Assembly (NCBI GenBank): GCA_050261515.1
Contig: JBLNDJ010000015.1
Coordinates: 62,001-126,000 of the forward strand
Source of the DNA: JBLNDJ01 sp050261515
GTDB taxonomy: Bacteria; Acidobacteriota; Terriglobia; Bryobacterales; Bryobacteraceae
Direction of reading: 5' to 3'
DNA length: 64,000 bases
The notes beneath the pieces are model-generated. The model was not told the DNA's origin. It saw only the letters and a program-made list of their open reading frames with translations, and did no database searches. This document shows, piece by piece, positions 18,046 to 28,900 of this stretch. How positions within the stretch are numbered: position 1 is the first letter of the stretch; every line of letters starts with the position of its first letter. The position numbers and the translations under genes are program-made.

Positions 18046-20391
18046 ATGACTGTTCTTGCTGCGGCCTTCTCGCTCCTGTTCATCGCTCTTGCGGCGCTCG
18101 CGTATTTCTGTACGCGCGCTGTGGGCTCGCGGCAGCGGGCCGAGGAGGCGTACAGGCTCCTGTTCGAAGACGCATCCGACGCCATCGCCACCACAACGGC
18201 CGATCTGCAGTTCCTGGAGGTCAACGCGAGAGCCTGCGAGATGCTCGGCTACTCGCGCGCGGAACTTCTGACGATGAACGTGCGGGACCTGCTTTCGGCC
18301 GAAGAAGTAGCGCTCAAGCCCATCCGGTTCGACCTGGTCATGATGAAGAAGCAGACCGTCGTCCAGGAGCGCTGCTTTAGGAGGAAGGATGGGACGGCAA
18401 TCACGATCGAGCTGAGCGTGCGCGCGATGCGGGACGGCAGGCTGATCGCCATCGGGCGCGACGTCACCGCACGGCGTACGTGGGAAGATGCGCTGAAGGA
18501 CAGCGAGGCGATGACCCGCTCGGTGATCTACACGGCGGTGGACGGCATCGTCACGGCGGATTCCGAGGGCATCATCCGCTCGTTCAATCCCGCGGCCGAG
18601 CGCATGTTCGGCTACGCGGCCGAGGAGGTCATCGGGAAGAACCTCGGGGTGCTGATGCCGCAACCGGACCGGGAACGCCATGACGGGTATATCCGCGCGT
18701 ATCTCGAAACCGGCAGGACGAATGTGATCGGTATCGGGCGCGAGGTCACAGCGCTGCGGAAGGACGGCGTGAAGTTTCCGATCGAGCTGGCCGTGAGCGA
18801 GATCGTGCTGCCCGGTCGCCGCATGTTCACGGGAATCATCCACGACCTTACGGCGCGCAAGCTGGCCGAGGAACGGCTCGAGGAGACGAACGCGAAGCTG
18901 GAAGCCGTCATCGAGACGTCGCCGGTGGCTGTGATCGCGGTGGATCTGGAGGGCCGCGTCACGGGCTGGAACGCGGCGGCCGAGCGCATGTTCGGCTGGA
19001 GCGCCGGGGAAGCGGTGGGCGGCCTGATCCCGACGGTGCCCGTCGAAGAGCGCGCGGAGTTTCTCGAATCGCTCGCGCTTTCCTCCACCGGCGTGACGCT
19101 TTCGGGCGCCGAACGCCGGCGCCTGCGCAAGGACGGGTCCACGGTGGATGTGAGCGTCTGGACCGCGCCCCTGCGCAACCAGCGGGGGGAAGTCACCGGA
19201 GTGCTCGGCATCGTGGCCGACCTGACGCAGCGCAAGGCGCTGGAGGAACAGTTTCGTCACGCACAAAAGATGGAGGCCGTGGGACGCCTGGCCGGCGGCA
19301 TCGCGCACGACTTCAACAACATCCTCACCGTGATCACCGGCTACGGCCAGATGCTGCTCGATCAAGCCGCCGACGAGCCGACGCGGACCGGTATGGAGGA
19401 GATCCTCAAGGCGGCCGAGCACGCCTCGGCGCTGACGGGCCAGCTTCTGGTGTTCAGCCGGCGCCACGTCGCCAATCAGAAAACGATCCACCTCGGCAAG
19501 GTCATCGCGCGGCTTGAGAGAATGCTACGACGCATTATCGGCGAAGATATCGAGCTGATCACAATCGTGCCGGAGGATCTCGGGCATGTGCGCGCCGACG
19601 CTTCGCAGATCGAGCAGGTGGTCATGAACCTGGCCGTGAACGCGCGCGATGCGATGCCGGGCGGCGGGCGCCTTACGCTGGAGCTCGCCAACGTCGAGCT
19701 CGATTCCTGGTACGTGGACACGCACATCGGCGTGCTCGAAGGCGAGTACGTGATGCTGGCGGTGAGCGACACGGGCAAGGGGATCGCGCCCGAGGCGCGC
19801 GGGCGGCTATTCGAGCCGTTCTTCACGACCAAGGAGCGCGGCAAGGGGACCGGCCTCGGGCTCTCCACGGTGTACGGCATCGTCAAGCAGTCGGGCGGCG
19901 AGATCTGGGTCTACAGCGAGCCGGGCAAGGGCACCACGCTCAAGATCTATCTGCCGCGCGTGAAAGAATCGGAGCAGGCGGCGGAGGCGCCGCGCGAGAC
20001 GCTCGTTCCGGCGCGCGGGGCCGAGACGATTCTGCTCGTCGAAGACGAGCCCGGCGTGCGCGCGCTGGTGCGCGAGGTGCTGCGGCAGCATGGCTACCGC
20101 GTGCTCGACGCCTCGGACGTGAACGACGCGCTGCGCTTGTGCCGCGAGCACGAGGGAGACATCCACCTGCTGCTGACCGACGTGGTGATGCCGGTTATGA
20201 GCGGCCGCGAACTGGCCGATCGCGCCGCGGAGATCCGGCCCGAACTGCGTGTCCTCTATATGTCCGGCTACACGGACAACGTCGTGGTGCACCACGGCGT
20301 GACGGCCCGCGACGCGCAGTTCCTGCAAAAACCGTTCGCGCCGAAGCTGCTGGCGCGGAAGGTGCGGGATTTGCTGGATCGGGCGGAGTAG
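18046..20391 (+). CDS. Hybrid histidine kinase with FixL-like PAS domain
   Basis: The 781-residue protein has one N-terminal membrane segment (residues 4-24), three PAS domains (about 30-145, 155-275, 282-400), HisKA with phospho-acceptor His421 in GGIAHDFNN, a HATPase with N-box NLAVNARDAM, G1 DTGKGI and G2 GKGTGLGLST, and a C-terminal receiver with Asp712 in LTDVVMP. The middle PAS has RHDGYI (His212) and IGIGR (Arg232), spaced exactly like the haem-ligand His and O2-contact Arg of rhizobial FixL. Haem-based oxygen sensing is therefore plausible. The receiver has no output domain attached, so a phosphotransfer partner is needed. Confidence 0.92.
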   Translation: MTVLAAAFSLLFIALAALAYFCTRAVGSRQRAEEAYRLLFEDASDAIATTTADLQFLEVNARACEMLGYSRAELLTMNVRDLLSAEEVALKPIRFDLVMMKKQTVVQERCFRRKDGTAITIELSVRAMRDGRLIAIGRDVTARRTWEDALKDSEAMTRSVIYTAVDGIVTADSEGIIRSFNPAAERMFGYAAEEVIGKNLGVLMPQPDRERHDGYIRAYLETGRTNVIGIGREVTALRKDGVKFPIELAVSEIVLPGRRMFTGIIHDLTARKLAEERLEETNAKLEAVIETSPVAVIAVDLEGRVTGWNAAAERMFGWSAGEAVGGLIPTVPVEERAEFLESLALSSTGVTLSGAERRRLRKDGSTVDVSVWTAPLRNQRGEVTGVLGIVADLTQRKALEEQFRHAQKMEAVGRLAGGIAHDFNNILTVITGYGQMLLDQAADEPTRTGMEEILKAAEHASALTGQLLVFSRRHVANQKTIHLGKVIARLERMLRRIIGEDIELITIVPEDLGHVRADASQIEQVVMNLAVNARDAMPGGGRLTLELANVELDSWYVDTHIGVLEGEYVMLAVSDTGKGIAPEARGRLFEPFFTTKERGKGTGLGLSTVYGIVKQSGGEIWVYSEPGKGTTLKIYLPRVKESEQAAEAPRETLVPARGAETILLVEDEPGVRALVREVLRQHGYRVLDASDVNDALRLCREHEGDIHLLLTDVVMPVMSGRELADRAAEIRPELRVLYMSGYTDNVVVHHGVTARDAQFLQKPFAPKLLARKVRDLLDRAE

Positions 20392-20519
20392 GGTCAAGGA
20401 CTTCGTTCAGCAGTATCTTCAGGGCAGACTTTGGTTCCGTCTAATATATATGACAGGCCGAGAAGGGCGACCGAAAAGAGTCCTGCAAACCTGGCAAGCG
20501 CAATATTCTGTTGGCCCTG

Positions 20520-20834
20520 CTAAGCGGCCCGCACCGTCAGCTTCACGCCCACTCTCTTCTGAAGCACGCGGAGAATCGCGAAGAAGTTGGCTGTGTTCGG
20601 ATTGCCACGCGGGCCGAGCATGCGGTGGAGGCTCTTGCTCGGCTTCTGAAGGTCCGCGGCCAGTTGCTCGAAACCGATCGTTGCGTTGATGACATCGCGC
20701 AAGACGGTCTTGCCGGTCATCTCATCGCCGCCGAGGTAAGCGTTCACGGCCTCCGTCAGCAGCGCTTTGCGGAATGCGCCATCGTGCTGGGCGCGGCTGT
20801 ACACTGTTTCACGAAACGTTCTTGTCAGCGCCAT
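20520..20834 (-). CDS. HTH antitoxin of a RelE/HigB-type module
   Basis: The 104-residue protein resembles the DNA-binding antidote partners of RelE/HigB-like toxins: a helical N-terminal part (RTFRETVYSRAQHDGAFRKALL), TGKTVLRDVINATIGFEQLA, then a short HTH-like segment with KSLHRMLGPRGNPN and ILRVLQKRVGVKL. It follows the toxin gene by 39 bases on the same strand, the reversed toxin-first order typical of hig-like loci. It probably neutralises the toxin and represses the operon via the palindrome at 21183-21198. Confidence 0.8.
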   Translation of the reverse strand: MALTRTFRETVYSRAQHDGAFRKALLTEAVNAYLGGDEMTGKTVLRDVINATIGFEQLAADLQKPSKSLHRMLGPRGNPNTANFFAILRVLQKRVGVKLTVRAA

Positions 20835-20873
20835 TCCCTACTCCCTTCCCGCCTTGCGGCGCCTGTATTCGAA

Positions 20874-21173
20874 TCACGCGGCTTGCGCCAAAGCGATTGC
20901 AGCCGATTGCCGCTTCTTTGCGCTGCCGCCCGGTAGAATCACGAGCCGGTCTCCGTCCTTGCCGAAGTAAACTCGATAGCCCGGACCGAAATCGATTTTG
21001 ATTTCATAGACGCCGGCGCCCACCCCTTTGACATTCGAGAAGTTGCCCGCACTCAGCCGCGTCAATGCCACGGTCACACGCGCCGCGGCGACCGCTTCCA
21101 GCCCGTCAAACCAGCGCGCAAAAACCGATCGGCCCGAAGCATCCAGGAACTCCTGAATCTCGATCTCCCACAC
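20874..21173 (-). CDS. RelE/ParE-superfamily toxin (HigB-like)
   Basis: The 99-residue product shows the pattern of phage-Gp49/HigB-like killer proteins: ARWFDGLEAVAAARVTVALTRL, NFSNVKGVGAGVYEIKID, GPGYRVYFGKDGDRLVILPGG and a Lys-rich KKRQSAAIA end. Family members cleave mRNA on ribosomes. The start is GTG at 21173, directly downstream of a perfect palindrome. The pair is inserted, in the opposite orientation, between two hybrid kinase genes. Confidence 0.82.
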   Translation of the reverse strand: MWEIEIQEFLDASGRSVFARWFDGLEAVAAARVTVALTRLSAGNFSNVKGVGAGVYEIKIDFGPGYRVYFGKDGDRLVILPGGSAKKRQSAAIALAQAA

Positions 21174-21176
21174 CGC

Positions 21177-21198
21177 ACTATAGTAACATATATGTTAC
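21177..21198 (-). promoter_or_regulatory. Perfect 16-bp operator palindrome and -10 of the toxin-antitoxin operon
   Basis: GTAACATATATGTTAC (21183-21198) is a perfect palindrome in an AT-rich island just upstream of the toxin start. On the minus strand it is followed at once by TATAGT (21177-21182), a good -10 element, only 3 bases before the GTG. The palindrome would fill the space between -35 and -10, as expected for an autorepressor site. The transcript leader must be very short or absent. Confidence 0.65.
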
Positions 21199-21212
21199 CC
21201 TTTCGATGCGAC

Positions 21213-21581
21213 TCACCCGAACAAACTGTAGATCAAAGTGGACAGCACGATCAGGCTCACGATCGTGTAGGTCCTGTCCCGCTGCAATGCGAACGCAACG
21301 GCCGCGAAAGCCACGCGGGCGACCGGCGTCGCGATCATAAGCAGCAGGCCGAGTTGGATCAGGCTGCGGCTGTTTCCTTCGCGCAGGCCTTTCCAGACAC
21401 CGGCGGCGCTGCGCAGGCAGGACGGTTCGCCGCGGAAGGTCGCGTAGTCGGGCGCGGCGCCTCCGTGTTGCGCCAGGTACCAGGCCCCGCCGGCCAGGAC
21501 GATGGTTCCCGCGGCGATCACGCCCGCGCGGAGCAGCGTTCCGATGAACCACTGGATTCGCTCGTCGGTCCACCGCGTCAT
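21213..21581 (-). CDS. DUF1634 membrane protein
   Basis: The 122-residue protein has three hydrophobic segments (near residues 10-32, 76-96 and 101-120) and the DUF1634 features RWTDERIQWFIGTLLRAGV and LIQLGLLLMIATPVARVAF. DUF1634 proteins are regularly encoded next to TauE/SafE permeases, as here: its ATG overlaps the upstream permease stop (TGATG). It is probably an accessory subunit of the exporter; the molecular role is not known. Confidence 0.85.
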   Translation of the reverse strand: MTRWTDERIQWFIGTLLRAGVIAAGTIVLAGGAWYLAQHGGAAPDYATFRGEPSCLRSAAGVWKGLREGNSRSLIQLGLLLMIATPVARVAFAAVAFALQRDRTYTIVSLIVLSTLIYSLFG

Positions 21582-22417
21582 CAAATCTTCCCCATGATTC
21601 CGCTGTAGATCATTTCGAGAGCCAGCACTCCGGTGACGATCGCGAAGACGCGCCGCAGCACTTTCGGCTCGGAACCGGCAAGCAGCCGCGCGCCCAGCAT
21701 GGAGCCGAGAAGCACGCCGAGCATCACGGGCATCGACAGCACGGGATCGATGTAGCCGCGCTTCAGGTACACGCCCGCGCTGGCGGCCGCCGTCACTCCG
21801 ATCATGAAGTTGCTTGTAGCGGTGGACACCTTGAAGGGAATCCCCATCACCTGGTCCATCGCGATGACCTTCATCGCGCCCGAGCCGATTCCCAACAAGC
21901 CCGACAACGTGCCCGCGCCGAACATGAGGCCGAAGCCGGCCGGTACGCGCTGCACATGGTAGGCCACCGGGCCGCTCTCGGAGGGCAGCGTTGAATCGAG
22001 CCGCAGGCGCGTCGCGAGCGGGTCGGGGCGGCGGAACCTCCAGGCGCCTGGCGTTCGCCGTCCGGATTGCCAGGCCGAATGCAGCAGCACCAGGCCGAAC
22101 ACGACGCCCAGCGCCGAAGCCGGAAAGCGCGTGGCGAGGAAGGCGCCGAACAGGGCGCCGGAAGTCGTCGCGATCTCGAGGAACATGCCGATCCGAATGT
22201 TTGAGAACCCTTCGCGCACGTAGGCCGATGCCGCGCCCGATGACGTGGCGATCACCGAGACGAGCGTCGCTCCGATCGCATAGCGGATGTCCACGCCGAA
22301 CAGAAGCGTCAACACCGGCGTGAGGATCACGCCGCCGCCGAGCCCCGTCAGCGCGCCGAGGAAACCGGCCGCCATAGCGACGGCCGCGAGCAGCAGGCTG
22401 AATTCGAGAGAGTTCAT
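21581..22417 (-). CDS. TauE/SafE-family anion (sulfite/organosulfonate) permease
   Basis: The 278-residue inner-membrane protein shows the TauE/SafE repeat: AGFLGALTGLGGGVILTPVLTLLFGV in the first half and LLGIGSGAMKVIAMDQVMGIPFKVSTATSNFMIG in the second. About eight membrane segments are expected. I start at ATG 22417 because residues upstream of it are not hydrophobic or conserved. The family exports sulfite, sulfoacetate or related anions; the real substrate is unknown. Confidence 0.88.
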   Translation of the reverse strand: MNSLEFSLLLAAVAMAAGFLGALTGLGGGVILTPVLTLLFGVDIRYAIGATLVSVIATSSGAASAYVREGFSNIRIGMFLEIATTSGALFGAFLATRFPASALGVVFGLVLLHSAWQSGRRTPGAWRFRRPDPLATRLRLDSTLPSESGPVAYHVQRVPAGFGLMFGAGTLSGLLGIGSGAMKVIAMDQVMGIPFKVSTATSNFMIGVTAAASAGVYLKRGYIDPVLSMPVMLGVLLGSMLGARLLAGSEPKVLRRVFAIVTGVLALEMIYSGIMGKI

Positions 22418-22581
22418 GCGGATTCGCGGTGCGTCACGAATCCGATTCTGACACGGCGGCGCCGCCCTGGTCCTTCCCGATTTGCTACCGCGCCCGGGTC
22501 GCGTCAAAATAGAAGTAGACAAGGGGCTCCACAATCCAGGCGACCAGTACAATTCGTCAGTCTCCTGCGCCCTTCCGAACT

Positions 22582-24996
22582 ATGGGACGCTTTCGCGATC
22601 TCCCGCTGTTTCTGAAGGGACTTAGCGTCATCGCGATCCCGCTGGCCGGACTGCTGGCGATCGTGATCGCCTTTTACTTCGTACAGCGAGCCAATCAGGA
22701 GGCCGAGCGATCTGTCACCCACGCCCTCGAAGTGCGGTCGCAGATACAGGTCGTCCAAACGCGCCTTGAAGAAGCCGAGACAGGAACGCTCGGCTACCTG
22801 CTGACACGCGACAGCGAGTGGCTCAAGCCTTACGAAGAGGCCCAGAAGGGGTTGCCGCGGGTGATCGCCCAACTCGAATCGATGCTGAGCGACAGCCCGC
22901 CTCAGCTAGGGCGCGTGCAGATGATCAAGTCGCTCATCGCGCAGCAGCTAGCCCGGGCGGATTCGCTGCCCGAGCGGGTTCCGGCCGGCGTGGGCCTGCA
23001 TCCGGCGCTCGTTGAAAGCAAAGAAAGACTCGACACGATACGGCGGCTGCTCGATGAAACGAGAGACGCCGAGAATCGCCTGGTCGATCAGCGGCGCCGG
23101 CACGCGCAGACCGTCTGGATGCGCGGCTACGCCACGATCGCGGCGGGGATGCTGTTCGCGCCGCTGGGCGCGGTGGCGGCCACGCTGCTGTTCACCAAGG
23201 GGGTCGCGCGCCGCATCGAGGTCCTCGAAGAGAACGCCCACCGGCTGGCCGAGGGCAAGCCGATCACGTCGATGCCCTCGGAGCGCGACGAAATCGGGCG
23301 CCTGGAGAGCTCTCTCAGCGAGGCCGCCGCACTGCTGGCCCGGCGGGAGAGCGAGCTGCGCCACTCGCGCGACGAACTGGAGCAACGCGTGGAGGAGCGC
23401 ACCTCGGAGCTCGAAGAGGCCAACCGCGCGCTCGCCGGCGAGGTCGCCGAGCGGAAGAACGCCGAAGACGAAGTCGCCGACGCGAACCGCCGCTTGCAGG
23501 CGATCATCGATGCCAGCCCGCTGGCGATCATCCGGCTGGACGCCGAAGGCAACGTGGTCAACTGGAACAGCGCGGCCGAGCGCATCCTGGGATGGACCGA
23601 GCAGGAGCGCGCCGGGCTTCCCTTCCCTTCGCAGGAGGGCCAGGCCGATTCGCTCCACGACCTGCTGGCGGGCGCAGCGCGCGGCGATGTGCTCGTAGGC
23701 CTGGAGACGCACACACTGAGGAAAGACGGCCGCCCGGTCGAGCTGCGGCTGTGGACCGCGCCTCTGGTCGGCGCCTCGGGCGCCATCCGCGGAAGCGTTC
23801 TCATCGCCGCCGATTTCACCGAGCAGCGCCAGCTCGAGGAGCAGCTCGCGCAGGCGCAGAAGATGGAGGCTATCGGCAGGCTGGCCGGCGGCGTCGCGCA
23901 CGACTTCAACAACGTGATCACGATCGTCTCCGGCTACGGCTACATGCTGCTCGAAGGCAACAAAGAAAACCCCGAGCTGCGCGAAGCGGCCGAGGAAGTG
24001 CTCAAGGCCGCCGACCGCGCCGCCGCGCTCGCCAGCCAGTTGCTGTCGTTCAGCCGGAGACAGGTGATCCAGCCCAGGCCGCTCGACTTGAACGGCGTAG
24101 TTCGCAACATACAAAAGATGCTGGTGCGCGTGATCGGCGAGGACATCGAGCTGGTGACTCTGCTGCGTCCCGACGTGGGCGCCATTAAGGCCGACTCCGG
24201 GCAGCTCGACCAGGTGCTGCTGAACCTCGTCCTCAACGCGCGCGACGCGATGCCGGGCGGAGGGAAGTTGACGATCGAAACCGCCAACGCGACGCTCGAC
24301 GAAACCTACGGGCGCACGCACGCCGGCGTTGTGCCCGGCGAATACGCGATGCTGGCCGTCAGCGACACCGGCTCGGGCATGGATGCCGAAACCAGGGCGC
24401 ACATTTTCGAGCCGTTCTTCACCACCAAGGACCGCGGTAAAGGCACCGGGCTCGGGCTTTCCACCGTCTACGGCATCGTCAAGCAGCATGGCGGCGACAT
24501 ATGGGTGTACAGCGAGCCCGGCCGCGGCTCGACGTTCAAGATCTACCTGCCGCGGATCGCCGGCGCCGAGGCGGGCGCGGATGGGTGCGGTGCCGAGTCA
24601 GCCGCCACCTCAGGCACCGAGACCGTTCTGGTGGTCGAGGACGAGGACTCGGTCCGCAAGCTCGTCCGCGAGATTCTCGAACAGCGCGGATACCGCGTGC
24701 TCGAGGCCGGCTCCGGCGCCGCCGCGCTCGAGGTTGGAGAGAACTGCGGCGATCCCATCGACCTGCTGGTCACCGATGTCGTGATGCCGAAGATGAACGG
24801 ACGCGACCTGTCCGAGGCGCTGTCCATGCTGCGCCCGCAGATGAAGACTCTGTACCTCTCCGGCTACACCGGCGAGGGGGTCTTCGAACGCGGCCTGCTC
24901 GACCGCTCGGCGGAGTTCCTGCAAAAGCCGTTCACTCCGGAAACCCTGGTCCGTAAGGTGCGCGACGTGCTCGACGGCCGTTCGCGCACGGCCTGA
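22582..24996 (+). CDS. Hybrid histidine kinase with CHASE3-like sensor and HAMP
   Basis: The 804-residue protein has a membrane segment at about 12-34, a periplasmic helical CHASE3-like region (TRLEEAETGTLGYLLTRDSEWL), a second membrane segment at about 184-205, HAMP plus coiled coil (to about 300), one PAS (300-420), HisKA with His440 in GGVAHDFNN, a HATPase (NLVLNARDAMP, DTGSGM, GKGTGLGLST) and a receiver with Asp732 in VTDVVMP. It resembles the kinase at 18046 closely from HisKA onwards, so the two probably arose by duplication with exchange of the sensor part. The third kinase starts 16 bases downstream. Confidence 0.93.
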   Translation: MGRFRDLPLFLKGLSVIAIPLAGLLAIVIAFYFVQRANQEAERSVTHALEVRSQIQVVQTRLEEAETGTLGYLLTRDSEWLKPYEEAQKGLPRVIAQLESMLSDSPPQLGRVQMIKSLIAQQLARADSLPERVPAGVGLHPALVESKERLDTIRRLLDETRDAENRLVDQRRRHAQTVWMRGYATIAAGMLFAPLGAVAATLLFTKGVARRIEVLEENAHRLAEGKPITSMPSERDEIGRLESSLSEAAALLARRESELRHSRDELEQRVEERTSELEEANRALAGEVAERKNAEDEVADANRRLQAIIDASPLAIIRLDAEGNVVNWNSAAERILGWTEQERAGLPFPSQEGQADSLHDLLAGAARGDVLVGLETHTLRKDGRPVELRLWTAPLVGASGAIRGSVLIAADFTEQRQLEEQLAQAQKMEAIGRLAGGVAHDFNNVITIVSGYGYMLLEGNKENPELREAAEEVLKAADRAAALASQLLSFSRRQVIQPRPLDLNGVVRNIQKMLVRVIGEDIELVTLLRPDVGAIKADSGQLDQVLLNLVLNARDAMPGGGKLTIETANATLDETYGRTHAGVVPGEYAMLAVSDTGSGMDAETRAHIFEPFFTTKDRGKGTGLGLSTVYGIVKQHGGDIWVYSEPGRGSTFKIYLPRIAGAEAGADGCGAESAATSGTETVLVVEDEDSVRKLVREILEQRGYRVLEAGSGAAALEVGENCGDPIDLLVTDVVMPKMNGRDLSEALSMLRPQMKTLYLSGYTGEGVFERGLLDRSAEFLQKPFTPETLVRKVRDVLDGRSRTA

Positions 24997-25012
24997 GCGA
25001 ATTCGCACGCGG

Positions 25013-26560
25013 ATGTTCACACTCTGGAACGTCGTCAGAGGCGCCGCGCTGGCGTCGCTTTTCGGGGGAGGGCTTCTTGCGCTGCGCCGCCGCCCGCAGC
25101 CGGAAGACCGCTTCCGCCTCTTCGCCGAGGCCGCCTCGGAAGGGATCCTGATCCACGACAAGGGCGTGATCCTTGACGCCAATGCCGCCTTCACCGCGAT
25201 GGTCGGCTACACGCTCGAAGAGTTGAGGGCGCTGCCCCGGTGGGAGATCCTCGTCGCGCCCGAATCGCGCGACATTGTGTGGCAACACGTAATCTCCGAA
25301 TCCGAGCAGCCCTATGAGGCGGTAGAGCTGCGCAAGGACGGCTCGCGCGTGGATGTGGAGCTGAGCGGGAAGAACTTCGTCATGGGCGCGCGAAAGGTGC
25401 GCGCCGTCGTGGCGCGGGACCTGACGGAGCGGCGGCGTTTCGAAAACCGCCTGCGGGAAGCACAGAAAATGGAAGCGGTCGGGCGCCTGGCGGGCGGCGT
25501 CGCACACGACTTCAACAACCTGCTGACAATCATCACCGGCTACGCCGACATGCTGAACGGGCAGCTGGCGCCCGGCGATCCGATGCGCGGGCCGGCCGGG
25601 GAGATCCTGAACGCGTCGCGCCGCGCCTCCGAGCTGGCCCGCCAGCTGCTCGCGTTCAGCCGCCGGCAGTTCATACAGCCCAAGGTGACCGACCTGAACG
25701 AGGCGCTGCGCGGCATGGAAGAGCTGGTGCGGCGCCTGGCGGGCGATCACATCGCCGTCCGCATGTTGCTGGTGGAGAACCTCAGCCGCGTGCGCGCGGA
25801 CCTGTCGCAGCTCGAGCAAGTGGTCATCAACCTGGTGCTGAACGCGCGCGACGCCATGCCCGGCGGCGGCAGCATCGTCATCCGCACCGAGAACACCAAC
25901 TGCCTGCCCGACGATGTGCGCGCCCGCACCACGCTGGGGCCCTGCGTCATGCTGGCCGTCCGCGACACGGGCACGGGCATGAGCGAGAAGACCAGGAGCC
26001 ACCTGTTCGAGCCCTTCTTCACCACCAAGGAAAAGGGCACGGGCCTGGGACTGGCGACCAGCTACGGCATCATCAAGCAGCACGGAGGCGACATTTCAGT
26101 GGTGACGGAGGAGGGCGGCGGGTCCGAGTTCCGCATCTACCTGCCCCCGACCGACCTGCCCGTCCCCGCGCCGCCCGCGCACGTTGCCGCGCACTCCCAC
26201 CACGGCGCCGGCTTCATCCTGCTGGTCGAAGACGAGACAAACCTGCGGAAGATGCTGCGCGAGATCCTGTCCGAGATGGGCTACCGTGTGCTCGAGGCGG
26301 TGAACGGCCGCGACGCGCTCGACGTAGCCGGGCGCCACAACGGTCCGATCGAGCTGCTGGTGACCGACGTCATGATGCCCGAGCTGAACGGGCCGGAACT
26401 CGCCGATCGCCTGCGCGCCTTGCGGCCGGACACGAAGGTGCTGTTCATTTCCGGTTACACGGACGAAGCCCTGCGCACCCGCGGCGCGGCGGTGAATTTT
26501 TTGCCGAAGCCCTTCACACCCTCGGCGCTGGCCGCGCGCATCCGCCAATTGCTGGGATAG
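25013..26560 (+). CDS. Compact PAS hybrid histidine kinase
   Basis: The 515-residue kinase has a weak N-terminal hydrophobic stretch (residues 8-24), one PAS domain (about 32-142), HisKA with His165 in GGVAHDFNN, a HATPase with NLVLNARDAMP, DTGTGM and GTGLGLATSYG, and a receiver with Asp452 in VTDVMMP. It starts 16 bases after the second kinase, so the two are probably co-transcribed. Two hybrid kinases in one operon with no separate output regulator is notable. Confidence 0.92.
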   Translation: MFTLWNVVRGAALASLFGGGLLALRRRPQPEDRFRLFAEAASEGILIHDKGVILDANAAFTAMVGYTLEELRALPRWEILVAPESRDIVWQHVISESEQPYEAVELRKDGSRVDVELSGKNFVMGARKVRAVVARDLTERRRFENRLREAQKMEAVGRLAGGVAHDFNNLLTIITGYADMLNGQLAPGDPMRGPAGEILNASRRASELARQLLAFSRRQFIQPKVTDLNEALRGMEELVRRLAGDHIAVRMLLVENLSRVRADLSQLEQVVINLVLNARDAMPGGGSIVIRTENTNCLPDDVRARTTLGPCVMLAVRDTGTGMSEKTRSHLFEPFFTTKEKGTGLGLATSYGIIKQHGGDISVVTEEGGGSEFRIYLPPTDLPVPAPPAHVAAHSHHGAGFILLVEDETNLRKMLREILSEMGYRVLEAVNGRDALDVAGRHNGPIELLVTDVMMPELNGPELADRLRALRPDTKVLFISGYTDEALRTRGAAVNFLPKPFTPSALAARIRQLLG

Positions 26561-26563
26561 TTT

Positions 26564-26581
26564 GTGGGCAGCCCCCGGCCG
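26564..26581. repeat. Copy of the GTGGGCAGCCCCCGGCCG repeat
   Basis: Three bases after the kinase stop lies the same motif as at 11008-11026 with one G missing. It continues into GCGGCCCGCGGC, so the block has strong secondary-structure potential. It separates the kinase operon from maeB. Confidence 0.5.
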
Positions 26582-26647
26582 CGGCCCGCGGCAGGCGAAC
26601 CCGCATGTCTCCAGCAGCGGTACTCTAAGCAGGAAAGGGGCCCGCTC

Positions 26648-28900
<2,253 letters not shown>

